64,000 nucleotides of DNA from Janthinobacterium sp. PC23-8 (GCF_002250505.1 NZ_NJGY01000001.1:1805968-1869967), one strand, 5' to 3'; positions 45,293 through 54,384 are shown, counted from the first letter of the stretch. Numbers and translations: made by a program. Notes: generated by a model from the letters alone, not told the origin.

Positions 45293-46230
45293 GGTTTTTC
45301 TCCCGCGTGCTGATCCGTCTTGTACTTGTTAAAAATCGCCATCGGCACCAGGATCAGCAAAATCACCAGCACCGTCACCGACGAAGCCATGGCCCAGTCG
45401 TTGTTGGTGAAATATTCGTCCCACAGCACGCGGCCTATCATCAGTGTTTCCGGGCCGCCCAGCAGCTCGGGAATCACGTATTCGCCCACCGAGGGAATAA
45501 ACACCAGCATGGCGCCGGCGATAATGCCCGACTTCGACAGCGGCACCGTGATGCGCCAGAAGGCCTGCAACGGCGTGGCGCCCAGGTCGGCCGCCGCTTC
45601 CAGGTAACGCAAGTCCATCTTGACCAGGTTGGCGTACAGCGGCAGTATCATGAAGGGCAGATACGCATACACCATGCCGACCACCAGCGAGAACGAGGTG
45701 TTCATCATCGGCAAGGGTGCGCTCACCACGCCGAGCGCGATCAACAGGTCGTTGAGCAAGCCGTGGTTGGCCAGGATGCCCTTCCACGCATAGACGCGCA
45801 GCAGGAACGAGGTCCAGAACGGCAGCATCACCAGCATCATCAGGATCGGCCGCAGCGACGGCCTGGCGCGCGCCATGAAATAGGCAAACGGATAGCCGAT
45901 AAAGAGGCAAATCGCGGTGGTAATCGCCGCGTACTTGATGGAGCTGAGGTAGGTGAGCAGATACAGTTCATCGGCGGCGATGAACAGGTAGTTGGCCACC
46001 TTGACCTTCAGCACCACGATGCCGTCGACATACGACAGCAGGCCGCCGAACGGGCTGCCGGCCGTGTCCATGTCGGACAGGCTGATGCGCAGCACGATCA
46101 GAAAGGGCACTAAAAATGCCGCCGTCAGGAATAGCGACGGCACGGCGATCACGGCGTTGCGGCCCGCATTTCCCCCGATTATCCAGCGCAAGCCAAAGAG
46201 GCTGCGCAACGATTGCCAAATAATGTTCAT
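45289..46230 (-). CDS. potH: Polyamine ABC transporter permease PotH
   Basis: The first inner membrane subunit of the putrescine importer. The 313 residues begin with a cytosolic stretch of about 25 residues and then six helices; the EAA loop is RYLEAAADLGATPLQAFWRITVPLS. FVFDR-like coupling residues are not obvious, but PSVGEYVIPELLGG follows as in PotB/PotH. It starts seven bases after potG and overlaps potI. Confidence 0.92.
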   Translation of the reverse strand: MNIIWQSLRSLFGLRWIIGGNAGRNAVIAVPSLFLTAAFLVPFLIVLRISLSDMDTAGSPFGGLLSYVDGIVVLKVKVANYLFIAADELYLLTYLSSIKYAAITTAICLFIGYPFAYFMARARPSLRPILMMLVMLPFWTSFLLRVYAWKGILANHGLLNDLLIALGVVSAPLPMMNTSFSLVVGMVYAYLPFMILPLYANLVKMDLRYLEAAADLGATPLQAFWRITVPLSKSGIIAGAMLVFIPSVGEYVIPELLGGPETLMIGRVLWDEYFTNNDWAMASSVTVLVILLILVPMAIFNKYKTDQHAGEKP

Positions 46231-46237
46231 GTGAACC

Positions 46238-47386
46238 TCAGCTGGTCAGCACGACGATATCGGCGCCATCCCACCAGACCCACACGCGCTGCTCGCGCTC
46301 GAGGCACGCGGCGTCGTGGCGGGCCGCGTTGGTGCGCGACACTTTCACCACTGCGCCGCTGTCCAGGCGCACATGGTAGCTGGTCTCATTGCCAAAATAG
46401 GCCATGGCGACGATCACGCCCTGGGCGCAGTTGTAGCCGTGCTCCGCCGCCGAGGCGCGCTCTTCCAGATTTGGCGCCGCGAGCCCGATGGCGATCTTTT
46501 CGGGGCGCACCGCCACCGACACTTCCATGCCCAGGGTGCCCGTGACGCCGTGGGACACATAGTGGCGCACATCGGGCGTATCGACCACCACGTGATCGGG
46601 TTCGTCCTGCGTGATGCGGCCGTCGAACAGATTGACGCTGCCGATGAAGTCAGCCACGAAACGGCAGTTCGGCGTTTCATAGATGTCGCCCGGCGCGCCC
46701 ACCTGCAGGATGCGCCCTTCGCTCATCACGGCGATGCGCGTGGCCATGCTCATCGCCTCGTCCTGGTCGTGGGTCACCATCACGCAGGTCACGCCCACCT
46801 GCTCGATGATATTGACCAGCTCCATCTGCGTGCGTTCGCGCAGTTTTTTATCGAGCGCGCCGAGCGGCTCGTCGAGCAGCAGCAACTGCGGCCGCTTGGC
46901 CAGGCTGCGCGCCAGCGCCACGCGCTGCTGCTGGCCGCCGGACAGCTGATGGGGCTTGCGTTTCGCGTATTGCCCCAGCTGCACCAGCGCCAGCATCTGC
47001 TCGACCCTGGCCGCCACTTCCGCCTTCGGCAGACCGTCGCGGCGCAGGCCGAAGGCGATATTGTCCCACACCGACAGGTGAGGAAACAGCGCATACGACT
47101 GGAACATCATGTTGATCGGCCGCTGGTGCGGCGGCACCTCGACGATGCTGTTACCGGCAAGCGCGATGCGCCCCGAGGTCGGCGTCTCGAAACCGGCCAG
47201 CATGCGCAGCAGGGTCGACTTGCCGCAGCCCGAGCTGCCCAAGAGGGCAAAGATCTCGCCCTGGTTGATGGTCACGGAAATATCATTGACAGCGCGCACG
47301 CCATCGAATTCCTTGACCAATTGGTCTATCACCAGGAAAGGCGCTGGGGCGTCACTGGCCGACGCGGCAGATGTTGCTATCGTCAT
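46238..47386 (-). CDS. potG: Polyamine ABC transporter ATP-binding protein PotG
   Basis: The ATPase of the putrescine importer. The 382 residues have Walker A LLGSSGCGKST, the Q-loop region PINMMFQSYALFPHLSV, the signature LSGGQQQR, Walker B LLLLDEPLGALD and a C-terminal TOBE regulatory domain. The ATG at 47386 is used; the frame is open for another 34 codons upstream but crosses a hairpin with no similarity. No potF gene is present before it. The start is preceded at about 30 bases by a terminator-like hairpin. Confidence 0.93.
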   Translation of the reverse strand: MTIATSAASASDAPAPFLVIDQLVKEFDGVRAVNDISVTINQGEIFALLGSSGCGKSTLLRMLAGFETPTSGRIALAGNSIVEVPPHQRPINMMFQSYALFPHLSVWDNIAFGLRRDGLPKAEVAARVEQMLALVQLGQYAKRKPHQLSGGQQQRVALARSLAKRPQLLLLDEPLGALDKKLRERTQMELVNIIEQVGVTCVMVTHDQDEAMSMATRIAVMSEGRILQVGAPGDIYETPNCRFVADFIGSVNLFDGRITQDEPDHVVVDTPDVRHYVSHGVTGTLGMEVSVAVRPEKIAIGLAAPNLEERASAAEHGYNCAQGVIVAMAYFGNETSYHVRLDSGAVVKVSRTNAARHDAACLEREQRVWVWWDGADIVVLTS

Positions 47387-47416
47387 GGTTGGTAGCTTGG
47401 AATGGGGTGGGCAATG

Positions 47417-47441
47417 AAAAACTGGCCGCAGGAGCGGCCAG
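47417..47441 (-). terminator. Terminator-like hairpin 31 bases ahead of potG
   Basis: On the minus strand CTGGCCGC-TCCT-GCGGCCAG is followed by five T. It stands in the leader of potG, so it could be an attenuator or the surviving end of a lost upstream gene. Confidence 0.8.
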
Positions 47442-47498
47442 AGTGGGAGTGTAGCGGAACTGCCGCTTATCGGGTCTAAAAATTGCACAGATGTCGAT

Positions 47499-47525
47499 AA
47501 AAACCCAACAGCGAAAGGCTGGGGT
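47499..47525 (-). terminator. Terminator of the aminotransferase gene
   Basis: On the minus strand AACCCCAGC-CTTTC-GCTGTTGGGTT (two-base bulge) runs into five T, nine bases past the aminotransferase stop. The gap 47387-47533 holds two hairpins and no gene. Confidence 0.75.
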
Positions 47526-47533
47526 TACTCAGC

Positions 47534-48994
47534 CTACACCCAGCCCTTGGCCTTCACATCGGCATGTGTCTTGTCCAGGCAGAGGCGAATCAGATCGGTC
47601 ATCTCGTCGATCTGCGCGCGCGTCATCACCAGCGGCGGAGCGACGATCATGCGCTCGCCCACGGCGCGCATGATCACGCCGTTGTCGAACATATGGCCGC
47701 GGCAGATCATGCCCACGCCCTGGTCTTCGTCGAACAGCACGTTGTCATGCACGGTGGCGCCCTTCCTGCGCACCAGGTTCAGGCCGGCCACCAGGCCGCA
47801 GCTGTCGGCGTAGCCCACCAGCGGATGTTCGCCCAGGGCAGCGAAGCGTTGCTTCAGATACGGCCCGGTGTCGTCCGCCACCTTGCTCACCAAGCCCTCG
47901 TCTTCGATGATGCGGATATTTTCCAGCGCTGCCGCGCACGCCACCGGATGGCCCGAATAGGTGTAGCCGTGGGTGAATTCGCCGCCCTTCTCGATCAGCA
48001 CCCTGGCCACGCGCTCGCCCACCATCACGCCGCCCAGCGGCACATAGCCCGAGGTGACGCCCTTGGCGAAGGTGATCAGGTCGGGCTTGATGCCGAACAG
48101 CTCGGAGCCGAACCAGCGGCCCAGGCGGCCAAAGCCGCAGATCACTTCATCGGCGATGAGCAGGATGCCGTACTTGTCGCAGATGCGCTGGACTTCGGGC
48201 CAGTAGGTGGCAGGCGGAATAATCACGCCGCCGGCGCCCTGCACCGGTTCGCCAATAAAGGCGGCCACCTTGTCAGCGCCCACTTCGAGGATTTTTTCTT
48301 CCAGCCAGCCGGCCGCTTTCAAGCCAAATGCTTCAGGCGTCAGCCCCTGGCCCGCTTCCAGGTAATTGGGCTGGCCGATATGGACGATGCCGGGAATCGG
48401 CAGGCCGCCCTGGGCGTGCATGCCGTCCATGCCGCCGAGGGACGCGCCGGCCACCGTGCTGCCGTGATACGCATTGTGGCGGCTGATGATGGTGTGGCGC
48501 TCCTTGTAGCCCAGCAAATCCCAGTAGCGGCGCACCATGCGCAGGTTGGTGTCATTCGCTTCCGAACCGGAACTGGTGAAGAACACGTGCTGGAACTGCG
48601 GCGGCGAGATCTGCGCCAGCTTGGCGGCCAGCTGCACCGCCGGCAAGTTCGTCGTGCCGAAAAAGCTGTTATAGAAGGGCAGCGTTTCCATCTGCCGGTA
48701 GACGGCTTGCGAAATCGACGTGCGGCCATAGCCGACGTTGACGCACCACAGCCCCGACATGCCGTCGATGATTTTCTTGCCGTCGCTGTCCCACAGGTAG
48801 ACGCCCTCGCCGCGCACCATCACGCGCGCGCCCTTCGATGCCAGGTCCTGGAAGTCGGTAAACGGATGCAGGTAGTGGGCCGAGTCGGCTTGCTGGATGG
48901 CGGCCGTGTCATATACCTGCGGCGTGGCGTTTTTCTGCGCCACGGAGGCGACGAAGGCGGCGCTCGGCGCCAGCGGATGATTGCTTTTAGTCAT
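47534..48994 (-). CDS. spuC: Putrescine/polyamine aminotransferase (SpuC-like)
   Basis: A class III PLP aminotransferase of 486 residues. Seen: LHPFTDFQDLASKGARVM, FFTSSGSEANDTNLRMVRRY, NAYHGST, the cofactor Asp282 in IADEVICGFGR and the Schiff-base Lys311 in LITFAKGVTSGYVPLGG. It probably transaminates putrescine or gamma-glutamylputrescine with pyruvate and so takes the place of the oxidase PuuB, for which no gene is present. It starts ten bases after puuA with AAGGA before the ATG, so the two are cotranscribed. Confidence in the exact substrate is lower than in the family. Confidence 0.88.
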   Translation of the reverse strand: MTKSNHPLAPSAAFVASVAQKNATPQVYDTAAIQQADSAHYLHPFTDFQDLASKGARVMVRGEGVYLWDSDGKKIIDGMSGLWCVNVGYGRTSISQAVYRQMETLPFYNSFFGTTNLPAVQLAAKLAQISPPQFQHVFFTSSGSEANDTNLRMVRRYWDLLGYKERHTIISRHNAYHGSTVAGASLGGMDGMHAQGGLPIPGIVHIGQPNYLEAGQGLTPEAFGLKAAGWLEEKILEVGADKVAAFIGEPVQGAGGVIIPPATYWPEVQRICDKYGILLIADEVICGFGRLGRWFGSELFGIKPDLITFAKGVTSGYVPLGGVMVGERVARVLIEKGGEFTHGYTYSGHPVACAAALENIRIIEDEGLVSKVADDTGPYLKQRFAALGEHPLVGYADSCGLVAGLNLVRRKGATVHDNVLFDEDQGVGMICRGHMFDNGVIMRAVGERMIVAPPLVMTRAQIDEMTDLIRLCLDKTHADVKAKGWV

Positions 48995-49004
48995 AGGTAT
49001 TCCT

Positions 49005-50375
49005 TTATACGTGCAACAACAAGTGTTCGCGTTCCCAGGGACTGATGACGGTCATGAATTCCTGGTGTTCCAGGTCCTTGATGGCCGCATAGACGTCGAT
49101 GAAACGGTCGCCCAGCACCGTGCGCAGCTTGTCTTCGCCGCGCAGCAGTTGCAGCGCTTCGGGCAGGCCTTGCGGCAGTTCGAACTTCATGTCGTAGGCG
49201 CTGCCGACCATCATCGGCGTCGCTTCGAGCTGCTCCGTCATGCCGAGGTAACCACAGGCCAGGGTGACGGCCAGCGCCAGGTAGGGATTGGCGTCGGCGC
49301 CGATAATGCGGTTTTCCACGCGGCGGTCCTGCACGCCCGATTCGGGCACGCGGAAACCCACGGTGCGGTTGTCCAGCCCCCATTGAATGTTGATGGGCGC
49401 GGCCGTATGGCGCACGATGCGGCGGTAGGAATTGACGTATGGCGCGACAATCGCCATCGCCGACGGCATGTAGCGCTGCAGCCCGGCAATGTAATGCTTG
49501 AAGATGGGCGCGGCCGAACCGTCGTCGTTGCTGAAGATGTTCAGGCCCGTTTTCGCGTCCACCACGCTCTGGTGCACATGCATGGCCGAACCGGGTTCGC
49601 CGGCCATCGGCTTGGCCATGAAGGTGGCGTACATGTCGTGCTTGAGCGCCGCTTCGCGCAAGGTGCGCTTGAAGAAGAACACCTTGTCGGCCAGACCCAA
49701 GGGATCGCCATGCAGGAAGTTGATTTCCATCTGGCCGGCGCCGATCTCGTGGATCAGGGTATCGACGTCGAGGTTCATCAGCTCGCAGTAGTCGTAGATA
49801 TCCTCGAACAGCGGATCGAACTCGTTGACGGCGTCGATGCTGTACACCTGGCGGCTGGTCTCGGCGCGGCCACTGCGCCCGATCGGCGGCTTCAAGGGCA
49901 GGTCGGGGTCGGTGTTTTTCGCCGTCAGGTAGAACTCCAGTTCGGGCGCCACCACCGGTTTCCAGCCCTTGTCGGCATACAGTTTCAACACCCGGCGCAG
50001 CACCGAACGGGGCGCGAAATCGACCAGCATGCCGTCGGCGAAATAGCAGTCGTGGATCACCTGCGCGGTCGGATCGGTGGCCCACGGCACCATGGTGATG
50101 GTGGTCGGATCGGCCTTCAGAATCATGTCGCGGTCGGTGCTGGAAATGGCGCGGTCATAGCCGCCGTCGTCGACCGGGTAATTGCCCGTCACCGTCATGC
50201 CCAGCACCGCCTCCGGGATGCGCATGCCGCGCTCCTGGGTAAATTTTCCGCGCGGCAGGATCTTGCCGCGCGCAACACCGGTCAGGTCGGGCACCAGGCA
50301 TTCGATTTCCGTGACCCGCTTCTCATTGAGCCACAGGTCCATGTCGGTGTAGGTAAAATTTTCGCGTATCGCCAT
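49005..50375 (-). CDS. puuA: Gamma-glutamylputrescine synthetase-like (glutamine synthetase family)
   Basis: Joins glutamate to putrescine with ATP, the entry step of the PuuABCD route. The 456 residues belong to the glutamine synthetase superfamily: IECLVPDLTGVARGKILPRG at the N-terminus (beta-grasp), EFYLT and GAGQMEINF (metal-binding glutamates), and SAMHVHQSVVD with a catalytic His. It does not conserve all features of true GlnA and sits between puuD and the aminotransferase, which supports the putrescine role. Confidence 0.9.
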   Translation of the reverse strand: MAIRENFTYTDMDLWLNEKRVTEIECLVPDLTGVARGKILPRGKFTQERGMRIPEAVLGMTVTGNYPVDDGGYDRAISSTDRDMILKADPTTITMVPWATDPTAQVIHDCYFADGMLVDFAPRSVLRRVLKLYADKGWKPVVAPELEFYLTAKNTDPDLPLKPPIGRSGRAETSRQVYSIDAVNEFDPLFEDIYDYCELMNLDVDTLIHEIGAGQMEINFLHGDPLGLADKVFFFKRTLREAALKHDMYATFMAKPMAGEPGSAMHVHQSVVDAKTGLNIFSNDDGSAAPIFKHYIAGLQRYMPSAMAIVAPYVNSYRRIVRHTAAPINIQWGLDNRTVGFRVPESGVQDRRVENRIIGADANPYLALAVTLACGYLGMTEQLEATPMMVGSAYDMKFELPQGLPEALQLLRGEDKLRTVLGDRFIDVYAAIKDLEHQEFMTVISPWEREHLLLHV

Positions 50376-50454
50376 CTTGTCCTCTCGCTGGTCTTGATCA
50401 AGCGCCGCCCATCACCGCTGCGGCGCGCTAGCTAGTTACTGAAGTTCATTCTGT

Positions 50455-51213
50455 CTATCCATGATGCGTGTGCTGGTAATCGCGGCAGGCCTGGCCGAAG
50501 GCCTCGAACAGGCGCAGCGATTGCGGGTTGTTTTCGACCTGCCATTCCGGGTGCCACTGCACACCGAGCGCAAAGCCGGGCATGGCGGCCACCGTCCAGG
50601 CTTCGACCAGGCCGTCGTCGGCCAGCGCTTCGACCAGCAGGCCGTCGGCGAGGCGGGCGATGCCCTGGCCGTGCAGGGAGTTGACCATCATCTCGCTCTC
50701 GCCGCCCAGTATTGTCGACAGCAGCGCACCCGGCGTCATGCGTATGCGGTGCGCCGGGCCGTACTGGCGCACCAAAGGGTCGTTGATGTTTTCGCGGTGC
50801 TCCAGCATGCCGGGCACCGCATGCACGGCCTGGTGCAAGCTGCCGCCGAGCGCCACATTGACTTCCTGGAAGCCGCGGCAGATCGCCAGCAGCGGCAGCT
50901 GGCGCGATAGTAGTGCGCGGATCAGCGGCAAGGTGGTGGCGTCGCGCGCGCCGTCCTGCGGCAGCTCGGGGAAGGCAATCTCCTGACCATACAGGGCCGC
51001 ATCGACATTCGAGGCCGAACCGGTCAGCAGCACGCCATCGGCGATGCGCAGCACCGCTTTCAAGTCGGCGTCCTTGCCCAGGGCCGGCAGCAGCAGCGGC
51101 ATGCAGCCGGCCGCATTGACCACGGCGTGCAGGTATTTATCCTGCGCCGTGTGGCAGGCATGGCTGCCCAGCTGGCGGCGGCAGGCCGGAACGAGGACGA
51201 TGGGACGGTGCAT
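50455..51213 (-). CDS. puuD: Gamma-glutamyl-gamma-aminobutyrate hydrolase-like
   Basis: Releases GABA and glutamate in the last PuuABCD step. The 252 residues belong to the class I glutamine-amidotransferase fold: VLLTGSASNV near residues 61-70, nucleophile Cys112 in LLAICRGFQEVNVALGG and the His-Glu pair in GVQWHPEWQ. GGGAG precedes the ATG. It stands first in the minus-strand polyamine cluster, 79 bases before puuA. The gap 51214-51320 upstream would hold the cluster promoter. Confidence 0.9.
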   Translation of the reverse strand: MHRPIVLVPACRRQLGSHACHTAQDKYLHAVVNAAGCMPLLLPALGKDADLKAVLRIADGVLLTGSASNVDAALYGQEIAFPELPQDGARDATTLPLIRALLSRQLPLLAICRGFQEVNVALGGSLHQAVHAVPGMLEHRENINDPLVRQYGPAHRIRMTPGALLSTILGGESEMMVNSLHGQGIARLADGLLVEALADDGLVEAWTVAAMPGFALGVQWHPEWQVENNPQSLRLFEAFGQACRDYQHTHHG

Positions 51214-51320
51214 AAGACTGGCTCCCGGTAGCGTGACAGCCCTACTCTACAGGATGGAGTTGCCAAACTGCCACACTAATGCTTATAACCATGGGAATCG
51301 TCAACAGCGAATTGCCATTT

Positions 51321-51884
51321 CTAGCGTTGCTCCAGCCGCTGTTGCAGTTGCTTGTCGACCGGATATTCGGGATACGCCTGCCTGAAGGCTGTCCACTCCT
51401 GCTGCGCGGCCGGCCCCTGGCCAGCTTTCAGCAGGCCGTCGATCTTGAGCAGCCAGACGGACGCATCGAGTTTAGGCGGCGCCGGCGGCGCCATGGCGCT
51501 CCGTGCCGATGGCTGCGCGCGCACTGCGCCAGACGGTTCGGCATTGGACTCCATCTGCGCGGCCGGTGGATCGACAGGCTCGCCGACCACCGGGAACTTC
51601 GCCTGCTTGTGGCCAAAGAAGTCGCCGCCGACCAGGTTAAAGGTCAGCAGCACGGCGGCGGCCAGGCCCAGCGGAATGCGCCAGCGCGTCAAATAGTCGA
51701 TGGCCGGCAAGGTGCGCACCACGCCGTCTAAGCTGTCGTTCGCGGCGAGCGGTTTTGCCAAAGGCATGACCAGGGCCTGCTGCGCGTCCGCCAGGATGGC
51801 CGCATCGAGTTCGCAGGGCGGCGACGGCTGCGGCAAGGCGGCCAGCAGCGCGTTCAATTCTTCGTCGTGATGATCGGGATTCAT
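51321..51884 (-). CDS. Putative anti-sigma factor, single membrane helix
   Basis: A 187-residue protein coded directly after, and overlapping by four bases, the ECF sigma factor gene (ATGA). The N-terminal part of about 65 residues is acidic and cytosolic, a helix covers about residues 69-91 (IPLGLAAAVLLTFNLVGG), and the periplasmic part is Pro/Ala-rich and ends in a helix-rich segment with WLLKIDGLLKAGQ, close to a TPR half. No HxxxCxxC zinc motif of the common ZAS anti-sigma domain is present. Role as anti-sigma is inferred from order and topology. Confidence 0.65.
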   Translation of the reverse strand: MNPDHHDEELNALLAALPQPSPPCELDAAILADAQQALVMPLAKPLAANDSLDGVVRTLPAIDYLTRWRIPLGLAAAVLLTFNLVGGDFFGHKQAKFPVVGEPVDPPAAQMESNAEPSGAVRAQPSARSAMAPPAPPKLDASVWLLKIDGLLKAGQGPAAQQEWTAFRQAYPEYPVDKQLQQRLEQR

Positions 51885-52453
51885 GCTCGTACTCCTTTGC
51901 CGCTGGCCGCATCGAGTTGCGCGCGCAGTTTCTGCATCGCGTAGCGCAGCCGGCTCTTCACGGTTTCCGCTTCAACCCCCGTGACCACAGCAATGTCGGC
52001 AATGCTCATGGCGCTGAACTGCTGCAGCACCAGTGCTTCCTTCTGCTCGGCCGGCAGCAACGCGATGGCCGCGTGCAGCAAGGCGTGCTGCTGTTTCTGT
52101 TCGAACGACTGCTGCGGCGAGGCGGCGTCGCCGGGCACTTCAGCGGCCACTTCAGGGCCCAGCCACAGCGCTTCTTTCTGGCGCAGGAGATCGATCAAAC
52201 GGTTGCGCGCCATCTGGTACAACCAGGTGCGAAATGCCGCCTGCGGCTGGTAGCTGGCGCGCGCCGCATGCAGGCTGGCCCAGGCATCCTGCACGATCTC
52301 GTCGACCCAGGCACGGCGCGGCGAACGCCAGGCCACGAAGCGGTACAGGCCCTCGCGATGGCGCCGGTACAGTTCGCGAAATGCCGGCAGGTCGCCGCCG
52401 CCATAGCGCAGCATCAGCTCTTCATCGGTGTCGTTGGGTAGGGTATCGGCCAT
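51881..52453 (-). CDS. ECF RNA polymerase sigma factor
   Basis: A 190-residue ECF-type sigma factor. Region 2 is visible as EELMLRYGGGDLPAFRELYRRH and IVQDAWASL, with FRTWLYQMARNRLIDLLRQ (DNA melting and -10 recognition). Region 4 has LLPAEQKEALVLQQFSAMSIADIAVVTGVEAETVKSRLRYAMQKLR, the HTH for the -35. The ATG at 52453 is preferred; the open frame extends upstream but without similarity. The beta-propeller gene lies 62 bases upstream on the same strand, the anti-sigma gene overlaps its 3' end. Confidence 0.9.
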   Translation of the reverse strand: MADTLPNDTDEELMLRYGGGDLPAFRELYRRHREGLYRFVAWRSPRRAWVDEIVQDAWASLHAARASYQPQAAFRTWLYQMARNRLIDLLRQKEALWLGPEVAAEVPGDAASPQQSFEQKQQHALLHAAIALLPAEQKEALVLQQFSAMSIADIAVVTGVEAETVKSRLRYAMQKLRAQLDAASGKGVRA

Positions 52454-52515
52454 GCGAGCCAGTGTAGCCGATGCGGGCGGCGGCCACAATCGCCGCACGC
52501 CAGCGGCCACCATCG

Positions 52516-54384
52516 TCACCGCGCGCGGGCCGCCGCTGGCGCATAACTGATGCGGCGCGTCTCGCGTATCTTCCCATCGGCTAGCCCCCCTTCCACCAGC
52601 TCGTAGCCGAGCAGGGCAAAGATCCGGCCCTGCAAAAACAGCGCTCGCGCATTGCCATACCAGTCCACGCACGAGGCGCGGCAGCCGTCGTCCGGCGGCG
52701 CACCGGGTTTGGCCGCCAGCGCGCCCAGTTCCGTCAGGGCCAGGTTGTGATTGCGCAGGTAGAGCACGGACGCCGATTCGCTGCGCGGGCCGGCGCGCTC
52801 CTGCGCGCCCATGATCGGCAGGCCGATCACGCCTTCGCTGCCCGTATCGGGCTGGTAGAAAAAGCCGTGGCTGCGCGTTTCGCCCTGGGCCGCATCGGCC
52901 CGCACATAGGTGCCGGCGATATCGGCGCCGCTACCGAGGCGTATGCTGGTGAAATGCAGGTCCGCTCCCTTGGCGCCGACCGCCACCGCATCCTTGCCCA
53001 GCGCCTCGATGCGTTCGACGCCATGCGCCAGCACCAAAGCCTGCGGCGCGTCCTTGCCGGCCCAGCGCAGCGCATGCAGCGGCTGCAAAGGCCAGTTCGG
53101 ATCAAGCTGGCGCCGCGCGGAGTTGCCGGGCTGGCCATACAGCAGGTACGGCCCCACATAGCGGTTCTGCAAGCCGTAGTCGCCATTGCCGGGCAAGGCA
53201 CGGTAGCTGGCGGCCGGCGCGCTGTCGCGGCCATCGGAAAAACTGTTCAGCGGCACGCGCAGCAGGGCCAGTTTGCCACGCCCTTTTTCAGAATCCCACA
53301 TGGCGTCGCCGCGCCCCTGCGAACGCAGCAAAACGTTCAGGTAACCGTCGGCGCTTGCCAGGAACGAGAACTGGTCGACCGGCGCGCCGGCCGTTTTCAG
53401 GGCGCTGGGCGCCGTGCCGTCGAGCGGCAGGCGAAAGACACTGGAACCGCCGCCACGGCGCGTCGTCCATACATAGACCGACTCGCCCGAAACATAAAAC
53501 ACGCGGCCAGGCGGCGCCATCACGGCGCTCGCCTCGCAGCGCAGCTCGCGGCTGGCCAGGTCGCAGCTGGTCACCGCATGCAGGGCGATGGCCGCACCCG
53601 GTTCCGGTTCTTCATCGGTGCGGAAAATGCGCGTGGCCGGCGCGATGCGCCGGAAGTCCTGTGGCAAGGCATCCGGGCGCCAGCGGCGTATTGCGGGAAA
53701 GCCGCCGTACGGGTCGCCGCGGCGCACGTTGAGCGATAGCGGCGAGTAGAACACCAGTTTGGTGCCAACCAGGCGGCTGGCGTAATTGCGCGCCGAATAG
53801 TAGTCGTTCGAACGCAGGTGATAGGTGGAACGGTAGGCCAGGCGGCCAGCAGCATCGATATCGAACAGGCCCACCTCGGTGCCGCCACGGCTGTAGCTGT
53901 AGCCGATCACCACCACCGTGTCGCCCGAAACGAGCATCTCGTCATACCAGCTGTCGGACGGATCGCTGCCCGGCGCATAGGCGTCGAGCGAGGCCACCGG
54001 GCGCAAGCCCTGCGGCCCCACGCTGACCGTAAACAGCTTGCCGCGCCGTAGCATCACCAGGTGCTTGCCATGTACCTTGACGATGCCGCCTTCGTCGACG
54101 CCGGCCGTCTGGGTATTGGTGACCGAGTCCGTCAGCGCCCCCGCCACGTCGGCCGATTTGGAAGACGCCGCCGCCATTGGCGCCGGCGCCGGCATGGCCT
54201 GCATCTGCAGCTCGGCGCGCCGTTGCAAGGCCATCTGCTGCGCAGCCAGCTTGTCCAGATAAGCGCTCAAGGCCTGTTCGCTGGCAAACGCCGTCAGCGT
54301 TTTCCTGAAACTGGTATCGCCGGCATGGGCGGCGCACGACAGCAGCAGCGACAGCAGCAAGGTCGTTTTCAGGGCAGTGGGCAT
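52516..54384 (-). CDS. Secreted C-terminal beta-propeller domain protein
   Basis: About 622 residues with a signal peptide (1-21, ending AAHAG). It matches the group of secreted proteins with a predicted beta-propeller domain (Beta_propel): near residues 88-106 it has SVTNTQTAGVDEGGIVKVHG, the hallmark, followed by many blade-like strands with repeated hydrophobic/Gly pairs. A predicted coiled coil (ALSAYLDKLAAQQMALQRR) precedes the propeller. The ATG at 54384 has GGAGA eight bases before it. Function is unknown; it leads the ECF sigma/anti-sigma pair and may be the sensed or controlled envelope protein. Confidence 0.8.
   Translation of the reverse strand: MPTALKTTLLLSLLLSCAAHAGDTSFRKTLTAFASEQALSAYLDKLAAQQMALQRRAELQMQAMPAPAPMAAASSKSADVAGALTDSVTNTQTAGVDEGGIVKVHGKHLVMLRRGKLFTVSVGPQGLRPVASLDAYAPGSDPSDSWYDEMLVSGDTVVVIGYSYSRGGTEVGLFDIDAAGRLAYRSTYHLRSNDYYSARNYASRLVGTKLVFYSPLSLNVRRGDPYGGFPAIRRWRPDALPQDFRRIAPATRIFRTDEEPEPGAAIALHAVTSCDLASRELRCEASAVMAPPGRVFYVSGESVYVWTTRRGGGSSVFRLPLDGTAPSALKTAGAPVDQFSFLASADGYLNVLLRSQGRGDAMWDSEKGRGKLALLRVPLNSFSDGRDSAPAASYRALPGNGDYGLQNRYVGPYLLYGQPGNSARRQLDPNWPLQPLHALRWAGKDAPQALVLAHGVERIEALGKDAVAVGAKGADLHFTSIRLGSGADIAGTYVRADAAQGETRSHGFFYQPDTGSEGVIGLPIMGAQERAGPRSESASVLYLRNHNLALTELGALAAKPGAPPDDGCRASCVDWYGNARALFLQGRIFALLGYELVEGGLADGKIRETRRISYAPAAARAR

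Noticed and set aside
51214-51320. Possible sigma-54 promoter before puuD (TGGCAG...GCAAC)
   Set aside because: The GG and GC elements do not have the required ten-base spacing.
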